From: Capitulum mitella | Lineage: Eukaryota > Arthropoda > Thecostraca > Pollicipedomorpha > Pollicipedidae | Length of the DNA stretch: 64,000 nt | Assembly: GCA_030062745.1 (NCBI GenBank) | Contig: CP099840.1 | Span: forward strand, 30,817,006-30,881,005 | Direction: 5' to 3' | Shown: one piece after another, positions 23,091 through 33,328 of the stretch | Layout: each line of letters starts with the position of its first letter | Numbering within the stretch: the stretch's first letter is position 1 | Program-made: the position numbers and the translations under genes | The notes under the pieces: generated by a model | What the model was told of the DNA's origin: nothing | Databases searched by the model: none | The model's input: the letters and a program-made list of their open reading frames with translations, nothing else

Positions 23091-24348
23091 CAAGTTGATC
23101 TGAAGAACACGTGACCATGACAGTTCCCCCTTTTTCATGTCCCTGGCACCGCCTATGCTAACATTATACAAACATTGTAATGCGATTTTTACTTCTTTAG
23201 CATAGCATGACTAGCAGAAGCCAAAAAAGTGTTTTTACCTTTTTTTCATTCAGTTGTTAGAAAATTAATTCTCGTATTTTTGAAACCCTGTGAACGCCCA
23301 TGAATTTTCCCAAAACTTCAGATTTGTGCACCCATGGTAAAAGCCCTATCCATCATCTCTCGATTCATGGCAGTTTCATTGAAATCGGTCGATAAACAAC
23401 GGAGTTATAAGGAGTCCAAAAGTACCCCCATTTGGACATTTTTGCCCCCCTGCATCCAAAATTTCAAAATTTTGAAAATTTCTTTTTATAGAAATGTAGT
23501 TCACGTCACGGCAAATCGATTGCCGTTTGTTGCGATGAAATCGGACAAGTAGTTCTCGAGATCTCAGGGGGGGGCCGAATCCGCCCCCCTGCCGGGAATC
23601 GGCCATGCCGTCTAGCCCTCCGGGAATAGGGTTAACTAATATGTAACCAGAACCAGAGACAGCAATATCACTCGAGCTGGATGGTCTGGTATTGTCCCTT
23701 ACTCGGCATTCTGCGACCCCAAAGACGGTATGAGTCCTGAAGAATAGCTCGCATGAATAACGTAAACTTCCATATTGTTTCCTAAAACTCCGCAGGCGTT
23801 TACCCCACGCGGAGTCATCCAATCTGTGCGCGCACCAGCCGCCCGAGACGAAAGCGATTGGTTCTCATTGGCGTAGGAGCACAAAATTACTTCCCCGTCC
23901 TAAAAAAAAACGCGATAGATCCGCATTCTACGAAGTAAAATTAGAGCATTTGGAATGCAGTCAGGGAGAAAACTTTCATCACTTTTATTAATGCAATATG
24001 TGCAAATAATTACCGCATGTATTTAATGGCGTACAAATGCTAACAATCCGCAAGGAAAAAGCACAAGTACACCTGTACAAAATGCATGATTTGTCTGATT
24101 TGCGATGGAGATGCTTGACAGCTTTTGCTGGTTTCGTTGGATGCTGGCACGTATCTCTTCGTCATCTAACTTTGCGGGGAAATTTATGCTGACTTCAACG
24201 GCGAATTTCGCGGAAGTTTTATGTAGTCATGACGTCTTTGTCTGTGTTCTCATGGAGAACAAAAGATTTGTCTGTTTGCTGCGTGAGCTTGCGATATGTT
24301 TGTCAGTTCCAGTGAAGTGCTCGATAGTTGCTGACTCCAGCAGTCAAC

Positions 24349-24382
24349 GGGGGAGAGGGGGGAGGGGGTGGTACTGGGGGGG
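24349..24382 (+). other. G-quadruplex-prone G-tract in arrestin intron
   Basis: Four G-runs of 5, 6, 5 and 7 separated by loops of 3, 1 and 7 bases, on the transcribed-sense strand of the last arrestin intron, about 400 bp before the terminal exon. Confidence 0.7.
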
Positions 24383-24786
24383 CCAGGGGCGCGCTCAGGT
24401 CCCGCATTCGCGACTCAAAGGCGAAGGGGACGACATGATCATGCATGACTCTACTGAGACGAATGCTTACTACGCGACAGGATAGTGATGCAGTGTATTA
24501 TCGGAGCTACTTCAGCTACTTCCGCCGGTCGCTTTGCCGGGCGGGTTTCGCCGTTCGCACGGCACTGATCCAAGATTTGCACTCCATAATGAACCACCAG
24601 TAGCCCAAGACGTCTCGCCCGTGCAGGTCATTGCCATCGGTTGATGTCGTTGCCAACCGCACCGACGTTGTCCCACGCTCGAAGACACAGTTTTCCCCCT
24701 GTCGCCTGCGATCCCCGCGACGTGTGACAGCGGACTCCGTCCCTCCCCGCCGGCAGAGGTCAATGACCGCGGCCTCCTACCCGCAG

Positions 24787-25398
24787 GCGGAGGTCGTGCA
24801 GGCGGTGGAGGTGGCCATGTTCAAGTCGGGCAAGTTCAAGTCGGTGGTGGCGTCGGTCGAGACGCAAGAGGGCTGCCCGATCGTCACCGACGCCGCCTAC
24901 GTCAAAGACTTCGCGCTGCAGCCGCGCGTCGGCTCCTTCAAGAACTGGATCGCTCTCGAGGACAGCCCGGACAAAGGCGGCCAGCTGTCGCCGTCGGTTG
25001 TCGACAGCGCCGTCGACTGGAACAGCTTTGCCGTGCACGTCTCCTACTACGTCAAGGTGAAGCTGCTGCTGTCGGGCGTCGGCGGCGGCGTCAGCGTGCG
25101 CGTGCCGTTCATCAGCGTCAAGGAGGCCCACCTGGACCCTCCGCCGGCGGACGCCGACGGCCGACTGTCGGGCGCCGCCGACGGTGCGACGGACGCCGCC
25201 GGCGACGCCGACGGCAGCGGCCGGCAGAGCCTCGTCGCCGTCGACGTGCATCCGCAGGAGCCGGGCGAGGAGGGCGGCGGCCCGGGCAGGCCGGACCCCG
25301 ACCGGTCCGCGCAGGGCCAGAACAACAACGTCGAGCCGCACCAGAGCGACAAGCTGCTGTGCGAGCCGGCGCCCAGCTCCAGGAGCAGCGACGTGTAG
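24787..25398 (+). CDS. Arrestin-family protein, terminal exon (C-domain and tail)
   Basis: The acceptor is tacccgcag at 24786, phase 0; the stop TAG is at 25396-25398. The start, AEVVQAVEVAMFKSGKFKSV followed by ETQEGCP, matches the arrestin C-domain (V.Q..D...F..G.YKS.VA..E..EGCP). NWIALED and VSYYVKVKLLL match GIALDG and VSYKVKVKL. VRVPFISVKE is where V.LPF.LMHPKP normally stands. The gate loop is abnormal: aligned without gaps to LDGKIKHEDTNLAS it reads LEDSPDKGGQLSPS, replacing the two polar-core aspartates with Glu and Gly. The ~80-residue tail is low-complexity (G/A/D/P-rich). It has neither a clathrin box (LIEF-like) nor the AP2 motif (DxxFxxFxxxR). It ends SSDV, which fits a class I PDZ ligand. 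Together the three exons give 336 residues. Confidence 0.92.
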   Translation, partial: AEVVQAVEVAMFKSGKFKSVVASVETQEGCPIVTDAAYVKDFALQPRVGSFKNWIALEDSPDKGGQLSPSVVDSAVDWNSFAVHVSYYVKVKLLLSGVGGGVSVRVPFISVKEAHLDPPPADADGRLSGAADGATDAAGDADGSGRQSLVAVDVHPQEPGEEGGGPGRPDPDRSAQGQNNNVEPHQSDKLLCEPAPSSRSSDV

Positions 25399-25595
25399 TC
25401 GGACGTGCGTGGCGGGGCGGGACGCTGGCGCGGCGCGGGTCGAACTCGGCTCCCGGCCGGCGCACGGCGGCCGCTGACCGTCTGCCGTCACCGTCTGACG
25501 GCATTCCGGCCTGACCGGCTACCGTGGCTAACTGCTGTGACTGGCTGGGGAACCAGCCTGGCCGGCTCCGTGGACGGTGGTTGTGGCGGCTGGCG

Positions 25596-25715
25596 TCCGT
25601 GACTGGTGATCGATTTCGGTGACTGGCTGCTGGTGAATGGTGACTGATTTCAGCAGTTGACGTCTGTGACTGGTGACTGATTTCGGTGATCGGCTGCCAG
25701 GGAATGGTGATTGAT
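25596..25715 (+). repeat. 34-bp minisatellite, left half (3' of arrestin)
   Basis: Degenerate units of the form tgactggctgc...aatggtgactgatttcag. The array resumes at 26666 after family B element B2, so it was split by that insertion. The unit's tgatttcag end resembles the unit end of the array at 19550-19796. Confidence 0.8.
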
Positions 25716-26284
25716 TTAACCCTATTCCGTGCTCCTACCCGCTACGCACGATCCCGTGCGAAAGGGAGATTCTGCCTTCCCCTTGCGATCTCAAAAGCTG
25801 TTGGCTCGATTTCCTAACAGAACACGACGTTGGCGTTGCAACGAGATCTATATTTCTTGTGTAGAAATATTCCAGAATTTCAAGTGCAGGGGATATGAGG
25901 CCAGATATGAAGGTATAAACAGGGGTTTACTTATACGAGTTTTCTGACCACATTTTATCACTGACTTTATTTTACTTGATGTCATTCTACCGATAATTGT
26001 TAGGGGTATCACATATGTTAGGAAGAGTTTTTTTCTAAATTCTTAGACGTATCCAGGGCTCATGAAAGGAGTACGCGTTTTTCCGAAATATGGATATATT
26101 CCACCACATATTTATGGGTCTGGCGAACTTGTTCGTGTTTGGGAAACATCTCCATGTGTTACATACCATATCATATGGACATGACAAACGCTCATAGCCG
26201 GATCCAGGTATCAGAAAAAGGGGGTCAATTCCTACATGGTGATAGCCATGTTTCATTCCGTAAATCGAGTCATAATTTCTCAGG

Positions 26285-26290
26285 AATAAA
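26285..26290 (+). terminator. Candidate arrestin polyadenylation signal inside B2
   Basis: The first AATAAA on the + strand after the arrestin stop (887 bp downstream) lies inside transposon B2. Use is inferred from position only. Confidence 0.3.
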
Positions 26291-26456
26291 AATACAAAGT
26301 CCCCTTTTTACATTACCCTGGAGCCGTCTCTGATTTTTGCTTTAACTGAAATATTTGGCATTTGATCGTAGCATACGTGGAGTTAACAAAACCAGTTACG
26401 CAGGTCCAGAAATCTATTACGCACACTGAACGTCTTATTAGACAAAGTATGCGCCC

Positions 26457-26458
<2 letters not shown>

Positions 26459-26532
<74 letters not shown>
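26459..26532. repeat. (AT)22(GT)~14 microsatellite
   Basis: Pure AT run 26459-26502, then GT run to about 26532, within element B2. Confidence 0.97.
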
Positions 26533-26535
<3 letters not shown>

Positions 26536-26665
26536 CATCAAAAGCAAATTTAGGAAAAGTCCCCAAGTTTCGTGAAGCAGCTCCTAGAAGTCCAAGAACT
26601 GCGAGAGAAAAACTGAGGGGGACAGAATCCGACCCCCCCCCATCCAAGCGCGGAATATGGGTAAG

Positions 26666-26800
26666 TGGCGGGCTGCCCGTGAATAGCGGCTGATTTCAGC
26701 GGCTGGCTGCCAATGAATGGTGACTGATTTCAGTCACTGGCTGCCGGCGAATGGCGATTGATTTCATTAGTGGTTGCCAGTGGATGGTGACTGGACGTTG
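26666..26800 (+). repeat. 34-bp minisatellite, right half
   Basis: Continuation of 25596-25715. Three clear units (ggctgcc..gaat.g.gactgatttcag) then a decayed one. Confidence 0.8.
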
Positions 26801-27924
26801 AGGCGTGTCGCCGGTGACTGATGGTTGATTGTTGTGTCTGTTGACTGGCCGGTCTGGGGTCGCCGGTTGTTGTAGGTGGTATTTGTTGACTGGTGGCTGG
26901 TTGATGTGGGGGATGGCCTGTTTCAAATGTGTAACGGCCGCGCGTGTTCTGCGTTTTTGGCTGAGCGGTGGCGTTACACGTTTTTCAGCGACCACTGTCG
27001 CTGTTGAGACGCTTTCATATCAGTTGCGCCTGGTCCAGCGCAAGCCTTTGATAAGTCTCATGCCGTTAGCTGGAAGGATCATAGAGGAATTGCAGTTCAA
27101 AGGGATTAATCGCTCACAGATGGTGGTAAATGTGAAGCATTCTGAAGGAAACGTGGGAGTGCACCATCATCGGTCGTGGGTGTGGGCAACGCTTAGGAAT
27201 TTAGAGGGAGGCAATGTTTTTTTTCAACGTGGCAAGAACGGCATGCTTTAACCGCTCAACATTCGCTCATGGTTACTTTTTATCTTTTTACCATAAACAA
27301 TGTCTAACATGCCATCATTCTTCACGCTTTGGACATTTCATCCGCTTATACGATACATTTATTTTCTTTCTCAAACTTCCAAAACTAATGAACAGCTACA
27401 ACATGCAGATGTCTGTGTTTTTGGCCGGCTCCCCTTGCGGAATGGCGTTTTGATGCCAAACCCTAATTTACCGTCCAGTTTGCCAGCGTTTCCTGCGTGT
27501 CCGGTTCTGTCGCGCCGTTTGTCAAATACCGAGATCAACGTGCATATTTTTTGCATTCGCTTTGATGCTTAGTGAGACAGATGGACGGAGCCACAGCAGG
27601 TTTCAGCGTCGATTGTTGGATGGAGTGCATTCTTCTCATTCACCATGATATATTTTTGTAACGTCCCCACGCCAGTGTCTGCGACACGCAGCCAGGCCGC
27701 CGTGTTGTTCCTGAGACCTACCCGCTGTTGCTGGCGTCAGCCGTGCTTGCGCGCTATCACGGCCGTGTGCTTCAGACGTGCCAGCCTTTTGATACCACGA
27801 ATCTCCCAGGAGCTCCGGTTGGTGGCCCGCCAGCACTCGCTCGCGCCCACTCGATGTCTTATCAGTGTTCGTGACGTCAATACACTTTTGCATTCTGGTT
27901 GCATCTACTCTGTGATCCAGGCCT

Positions 27925-27958
27925 CAGCCTGTCCGAAGCGACGCTTTCGGACAGGCTG
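27925..27958. repeat. Near-perfect 34-nt hairpin
   Basis: CAGCCTGTCCGAAGC (27925-27939), a 3-base loop GAC, then GCTTTCGGACAGGCTG. The arms are complementary except for one bulged base. No transcript context is known. Confidence 0.8.
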
Positions 27959-30384
27959 GAATCCTTCCTTTGTCTGCATGCAGACTGCGAATGTTTTTTT
28001 CAACATAAATTTGGACTGCAATTTCAGCACACAACTAGAGGACGTAGCTATTGAGGCACTCTTCACTCTACGATTGTATTTTTGGTTGTCTTCCGTCAAG
28101 ATGTTGCGATGTGGTAAATGATACGAATGTTTAGACATCGGCGCGTTCACTGATGCAGTGTAAATATTATAGTCACGCAACGTACTTCGAAGTTTGAAGA
28201 AACGATCTTGTTCATGATATCTACGCGCAGACCAAACAAATTGCATCCAAAATGCCTTTTCTCATAATTCATTGATGGATATCTTGGTGATGGCATTGTT
28301 CATCACCTCAGTCTGAACTTGCACGTCCATTTTAGTGCACAGGGATTCGTGATACCTTCCTTACAACCCTGTGAGACGGTTTGCACGTGTGCTTGATTCT
28401 TTCCATTCAAACGGCTAAAGCCACACTTGATATCGTCAAACTGCTTCAGTCAACAACTGATATCTGAGCGATGGGATATGTGGCAAGTGGTCTGAGATTT
28501 TGTTCACGCTTAGTTTGAACGAAAATGACTTGTGAATAGCCGGCAATCTAAGCAAAATCCACTTCACTCAAAATCCGAAATAAGCTACTCGTAGCTATTT
28601 CTTGTAAGAAGGAATCACAAAGAGTGAGTGGAGGATGGTCTCAGTTTCTGCGCTTGTGTTGTTGGGTTTGTGACTTAATTTGGCTCATCGTTTATCTCGA
28701 ATGCTTGACATTAAACGCCGAGCCCTACACACGGAGTTAACAACCTAATCTTCCTCGAACTGGCTAGGATTATCAAAAAGCTGATTTAGCGTGGAGCATA
28801 CCAGTGGGGAAACGTTAAACGAATAGTTCTTTATCCTCAAGGCAGGCACTAAAACATATTCAGCAGAGACAATTTGCGAGGTGCTCCAAGCGATCACCAT
28901 TTCACATTAGACCGACTGTGTTGGAGCTTTTGAGCTAATGGTAAAACGTCCTTCTCTCTTCGCTGCGTTTTTGTTCCAGCATTAGGTGAACGATTCTCAT
29001 TGGTTATTGAAAATGGATCGTGATGAAATCCATATTGAAACCCGAAATTTCATCGCAGGATCTGTGATGAAATCCGCGATCCGTGAGTGAAGCGCAGGCT
29101 CCATGGTTGTAAACTGAGACGACGGCGGATGATCTTTACTGATCACTTTCTACGGCAAGTCATCCTAAAAGTATCTTGCAGCGAATCGGTGGGTGGTGTT
29201 AGAAAGTATTTAGTAATGAGTATAACCTGTCCATGGGGCGTTTCAATACTTTCGTCGCTTTTCACGAAAAAGGAGGCTGAATTTAACAAACGTAGCTCAT
29301 TATGAGCGGCAAGACGTACCAAACAGCTTTAACAGAACGGTGGGCGATACCTGTCGGCCAGGAATGTACCACGTCACCCGAACCACCACCACCACCAAAT
29401 GGAAACCCTTTATCTCGCCGCCGTTCCTGAACACTGGTTGAAACGAAACAGTTCCAGTGTTCCTAGATGGGTCCAAAATAAAATGTGCGATCTACCTAAC
29501 AGGGAAATCAAAGCAAAACAGAAATGCGTGAAAGGGAACAGAACGTAGGATAACGCAATCTCAGTCTCTGGGAGCCGTAAACTCAGAAGATGCATATCCA
29601 GTAATATGTTTCAGGGTCGCGGCCAGGATTTGACGACTGGAAAAGGCTAAGGATTTTTTCAAGGTGGACCCCTACGCTATCGACAGAGAGCTCTCCGGGA
29701 CAAATATTTTTGCAGCCTTTATGGAGCTCCGGCCCTCAAAAACATTGTGATCGTAGCTCAGGTCTTCACGAGGACCACTGATATAGCACTAAAACCCTCA
29801 AATGTTGTTTAGAGGTTTTCAAGGTTGACAAGGCCCGTATGACGCGTTTTTGGGTCCTTCACAGTTTTTCGCGGTTTTCTCAGATTAATAAAGAGAAAGG
29901 CCCGTGAAAGGGCCGGATTCATGAAAGGACCGGATTTTCCTGGCCCCTTTTGTACCATGGTGAAATAGAACCCAAAAGGCAATTATTTTCATCCAAAGAT
30001 GAACACCTTTGCCAAGTTATGAGCACTTTTTCGAACGAGGGCTCTTTCCGCTGATAAAGAAGAACCTCGGTTGCCCGAAGAAGGCTAGTTTGGCTCGAAA
30101 AGTGGGCAATTTTTGCCCGAAAAATTTGGTTATTTTGGTCTGCTGAAAAGCAAAATCTTTGTCAAGCCCCTGGGTCCCCATTGAATAATTTCACACAGAA
30201 TTAAAGAAACGGACAAAGAATTGCAAACTGGGGCTCTTCGGGCCCTGGTTCACAACTTTTTTTAGATGGCTTGCTGGTCGGGCCCTGGCTCACTGGGCCC
30301 CGGAAAAACCAGACGGGAGGTCTTAGCCCTTCAGCCCCAGATACATTCTCATGGGCGGCGCCGCTGTGGGGTACGTGGGGCTCT

Positions 30385-30413
30385 AGTGCCCCACAATCAT
30401 TTAATTGTGGGGT
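30385..30413. repeat. Inverted repeat, 13-bp arms
   Basis: AGTGCCCCACAAT - CATTTA - ATTGTGGGGTACT with a single G/T-type mismatch. Confidence 0.8.
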
Positions 30414-30480
30414 ACTGGCTATACCCATAGTTAGCCAACATATCATAGTACCCTACGATAATCACAACTCGTAAGATGAA

Positions 30481-30516
30481 ATATAATTGGGAAACTGTTT
30501 TGCTTCCCAATTATAT
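30481..30516. repeat. Perfect inverted repeat, 13-bp arms
   Basis: ATATAATTGGGAA, 10-base loop, TTCCCAATTATAT. With the hairpin at 30385 it forms a cluster of fold-back sequences that may mark one end of an unrecognised element. Confidence 0.85.
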
Positions 30517-31589
30517 AATTATATATTCCTAAACTGACTGGTGCTAGACGATTATCAGCCCGACTTCGATAAAGATGTGACATCTGATGCGAAATATAGC
30601 AAAATTCTGTGATGTTTTTCCCCTGTAATTTAAATTCGGATATACTGCGTAAAGTTTGCTTTCATTGCAGTTTGTTTTCCAGTCTAAAACGTAACATTTT
30701 CTGTAGGGGATTACCAGTTTTACTGTCATTTCGGCCAGATAAGCGACAATTTTTTATTGTTAACATCATAAACTGCAAAATGACGTGGCCCAAACCCGGG
30801 GAGAAACCCGTTTTCTTTTGGGGGGAAGGTCTTCTTTTAAAGAACTTATCGTCTGGGCTGCGCCCCACAGACAAAAATCCGCGCTGCCAACACTGTATGT
30901 TCTCTCCGTTTTTCTCAAGTCAACCCCAGTTTCTTTACACTGGGCTGAGCTACAGTGAGTTAGTTACGGGTGAGTTAACTGAATGTCGTGGCGGTACCGC
31001 CGCAGGACAAACGGCCTGTAAGAAGTGTGGGCTGGGGAGTGTACTAATGGTATTGCCTGTTGCCTGTGGTAAAAAAATGATCGTCCGATGATATCATAAG
31101 CAAAAGATGGCTGGCTGGCTGGCGGTGCACGGGGTCCCCATCTATAACCTTCGTTTCAGCTGTCTCTTGCTTCGCCTTGAAACTTTGAGGGTCCCAGGTT
31201 CATCAAATAAACCCGAGCTTCCGATTCTCGTCAACGGAGTCATAAAAGAATACCAGCTTCGGAACGTCATCTTCTGAGCCTGGTTTTGGGAATTAAGTCG
31301 TGAATGTGATGTTTTATCCAGAACGACTCATAAATGGTAGAAAGAAAAGGACAGCGGAGGAAACCACAGCCAGAAACTTGGTGAAACAGCCAATAGATGC
31401 CGGTCGTGATATCGCCATGGCAAATGGGTTTCATTCTTCCCCAAAACTTGAGAACGCTCCGCCGTTTCCAGGGTGACTGGGACTAAAACACAGAAAAGGG
31501 ATCTGACTCATCCGGCGCTGGAAGGAGTAAGCCCCTGTCCTCTGTGCCGAATGAGGCCGCTCTTACTACAACGACGACGTTCGTCACCT

Positions 31590-31990
31590 CTGGCGACGCA
31601 GTTTGGGTACGTACGGCATGAGACCTTCCCTGACTTCGCCAGCGGCTGACCAATCTCAGCAGCCTCGCGTCAGACCGCCCACGGCTCGGCGGTCCTGCAG
31701 TTCGGCGCGAACGGCGTCACGGCTCCGGCCGACCGCCGCCAATAAATGTCTTAGTGGGGTCGGCTGGCGTGTGGGGGCGGCCGACCGACGCCGGCTGAGG
31801 GCTGCAGCTCATGCGGAACGGAGCCGGTCGTCGCCCGTTGCCGCGCGCCTGACTCGGAGCGGCCAGATCAGGGAGCTGCCGCCGCCTGCTGCCCGGCGTG
31901 TCCGGCCATTTCACGCCCTGAGACCCCGATAAGCTCTGGTCAGTGCGAGCCGATCGGCCGCGGAGGCGCCGCCGACTTAAAACTGCCGCT
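31590..31990. other. GC-rich island 1
   Basis: Strong CpG and CCGG content against AT-richer flanks. Open frames exist in several frames without a protein signature. AT-rich islets ccaataaatg (31738) and cgataag (31928) interrupt the GC sequence. Confidence 0.4.
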
Positions 31991-32133
31991 GTGAACAGGG
32001 GTTAAATCGGGTGGCTGGCAAGTGCGTCGGTAATCGTACCATAATATTCCAGAATCAAATTTGCTGTGGGCGGAAAAAATACAAGGAGGGGAGGGAGTTC
32101 CAAGCTTTACAGCCACAGTAGATCATAGTTCTT
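31991..32133. other. Short intergenic spacer
   Basis: Nothing recognised before element A5. Confidence 0.4.
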
Positions 32134-32137
32134 TTAA

Positions 32138-33324
32138 CCCTATTCCCGGCAGGGGGGGCTGAGTCCGCCCCCTTCGGGTTTTCTACTTGCCAATTCCAGG
32201 CTTTTTAGCGCAGCTTCACGAAACTCGGTGACTTTCCCTAGCTATTCTTTCTACGCGCTGTGACAAAATTTCAAAACTCTATTTTCTCAAGGGCGGAGCC
32301 AAGCAATCAGGCCATTTTTGATCATGTTGAGGGTAAAAGGAAAATGTCTGCCAAAAACAGAGTTTTTAAGATAGAACTTAAAGCTTTATATGGATGTATA
32401 GCTAAATAGTTGCGCAATGTGCAGTTGTAATTTTGTTCGTCTGAGGTCACTTTACAAGGTCAGGTCAAGGTCAAATGTCAAAATTTGTTTTTTTGCAATA
32501 ATTTCGGCGTCGTTTCTTTAAATGCCAAACCCGGAATATATATGACGTAGCACGATGTCCTCTACTTGTGTACCAAGTTTCAGCTTGATATCAGGTCTGG
32601 TCACGGAGCTATGACTTAAAACGCCACTGCGCATACCATATATCGCAATAGCCATAAAACGAAATTTTTAAAATAGAGTGAATTCAAATGATTGAAAACG
32701 TTTACAGACAATATTAAGTGCACACATCATTCCAAGTGACCCCAAGATCACTGGAGGTCATTTAAGGTCAAAGGTCACAAGTTGATCTGAAGAACATGTG
32801 ACCATGACAGTTTCCCCTTTTTCATGTCCCTGGCACCGCCTATGCTAACATCATACAAGCAATGTGATGTGATTTGTACTTCCTTAGCAAACCATGACTA
32901 GCAGAAGCCAAAAAAGTGTTTTTGCCTCTTGTCCATTCATTTGTTAGAAAGCTAATCCTCCTATTTTTGAATCCCTGTGAACGCCCATGAATTTTCTCAG
33001 AATTTCAGATTTGTATACCCATGGTAAAAGCCCTATCCATAATCTCTCGATTCATGCCAGTTTCATTGAAATCTGTCGATAAACAACGGAGTTATAAGAA
33101 GTCCAAAAATACCTCTCATTTTGACATTTTTGCCTCCCTGTATCGGCACATTTCAGAATTTTTGAATTTTTTTTTTATAAAAATGTGGTTCACGTCATGG
33201 CAAATCGATTGCCGTTTGTTGCGGTGAAATCAGATGTGTAGTTCTCGAGATCTCAGGGGGGGCCGAATCCGCCCCCCCCCCCTGCCGGGAATCGACCACA
33301 CCGTCTAGCCCTCCGGGAATAGGG
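32138..33324 (-). mobile_element. Family A element, copy A5
   Basis: 1187 bp between TTAA 32134-32137 and TTAA 33325-33328, inverted like A3 and A4, with intact TIRs. Slightly shortened around the aagcaatcaggcca segment, where the cgtttttgggagg block is deleted. Confidence 0.92.
32765..32777 (+). promoter_or_regulatory. AGGTCA DR1 motif in A5
   Basis: AGGTCAAAGGTCA, identical to the motif in A1-A4. Confidence 0.5.
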
Positions 33325-33328
33325 TTAA

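Larger units (their letters stand above)
22425..23631 (-). mobile_element. Family A element, copy A4, inside an arrestin intron
   Basis: 1207 bp between TTAA 22421-22424 and TTAA 23632-23635. Ends are intact (CCCTATTCCCGG / CCGGGAATAGGG). It lies in the 2832-bp intron 21955-24786, in antisense orientation by the A1 convention. It carries the DR1 plus a second AGGTCA-rich cluster near 22767-22795. Confidence 0.93.
25720..26660 (+). mobile_element. Family B TTAA element, copy B2
   Basis: TTAA 25716-25719 precedes CCCTATTCCGTGC. The right end reads GCGCGGAATATGG followed by GTAA (decayed TTAA, 26661-26664). The 941-bp copy is shorter than A. The left part matches A (agattctgcc..gcgatctcaaaagct, ttggctcgatttc); the right part matches aggaaaagtccccaagtttcgtgaagc and ends in a C-run. 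It is inserted in the 34-bp minisatellite and has gained an (AT)n(GT)n microsatellite. Confidence 0.8.
26801..31589. other. Intergenic sequence, no supported gene
   Basis: Several open frames of 70-160 codons occur on both strands (e.g. 26829-27251, 27645-28121, 30609-31091), but none shows a recognisable domain or splice structure. Near 30820-30880 a gtctgggctgcgccccacagac palindrome recalls transposon ends. The hairpins at 27925 and 30385-30516 are listed separately. Confidence 0.35.

Noticed and set aside
24760..25491. 243-codon minus-strand frame opposite the arrestin terminal exon
   Set aside because: Antisense shadow; the plus strand matches the arrestin C-domain.
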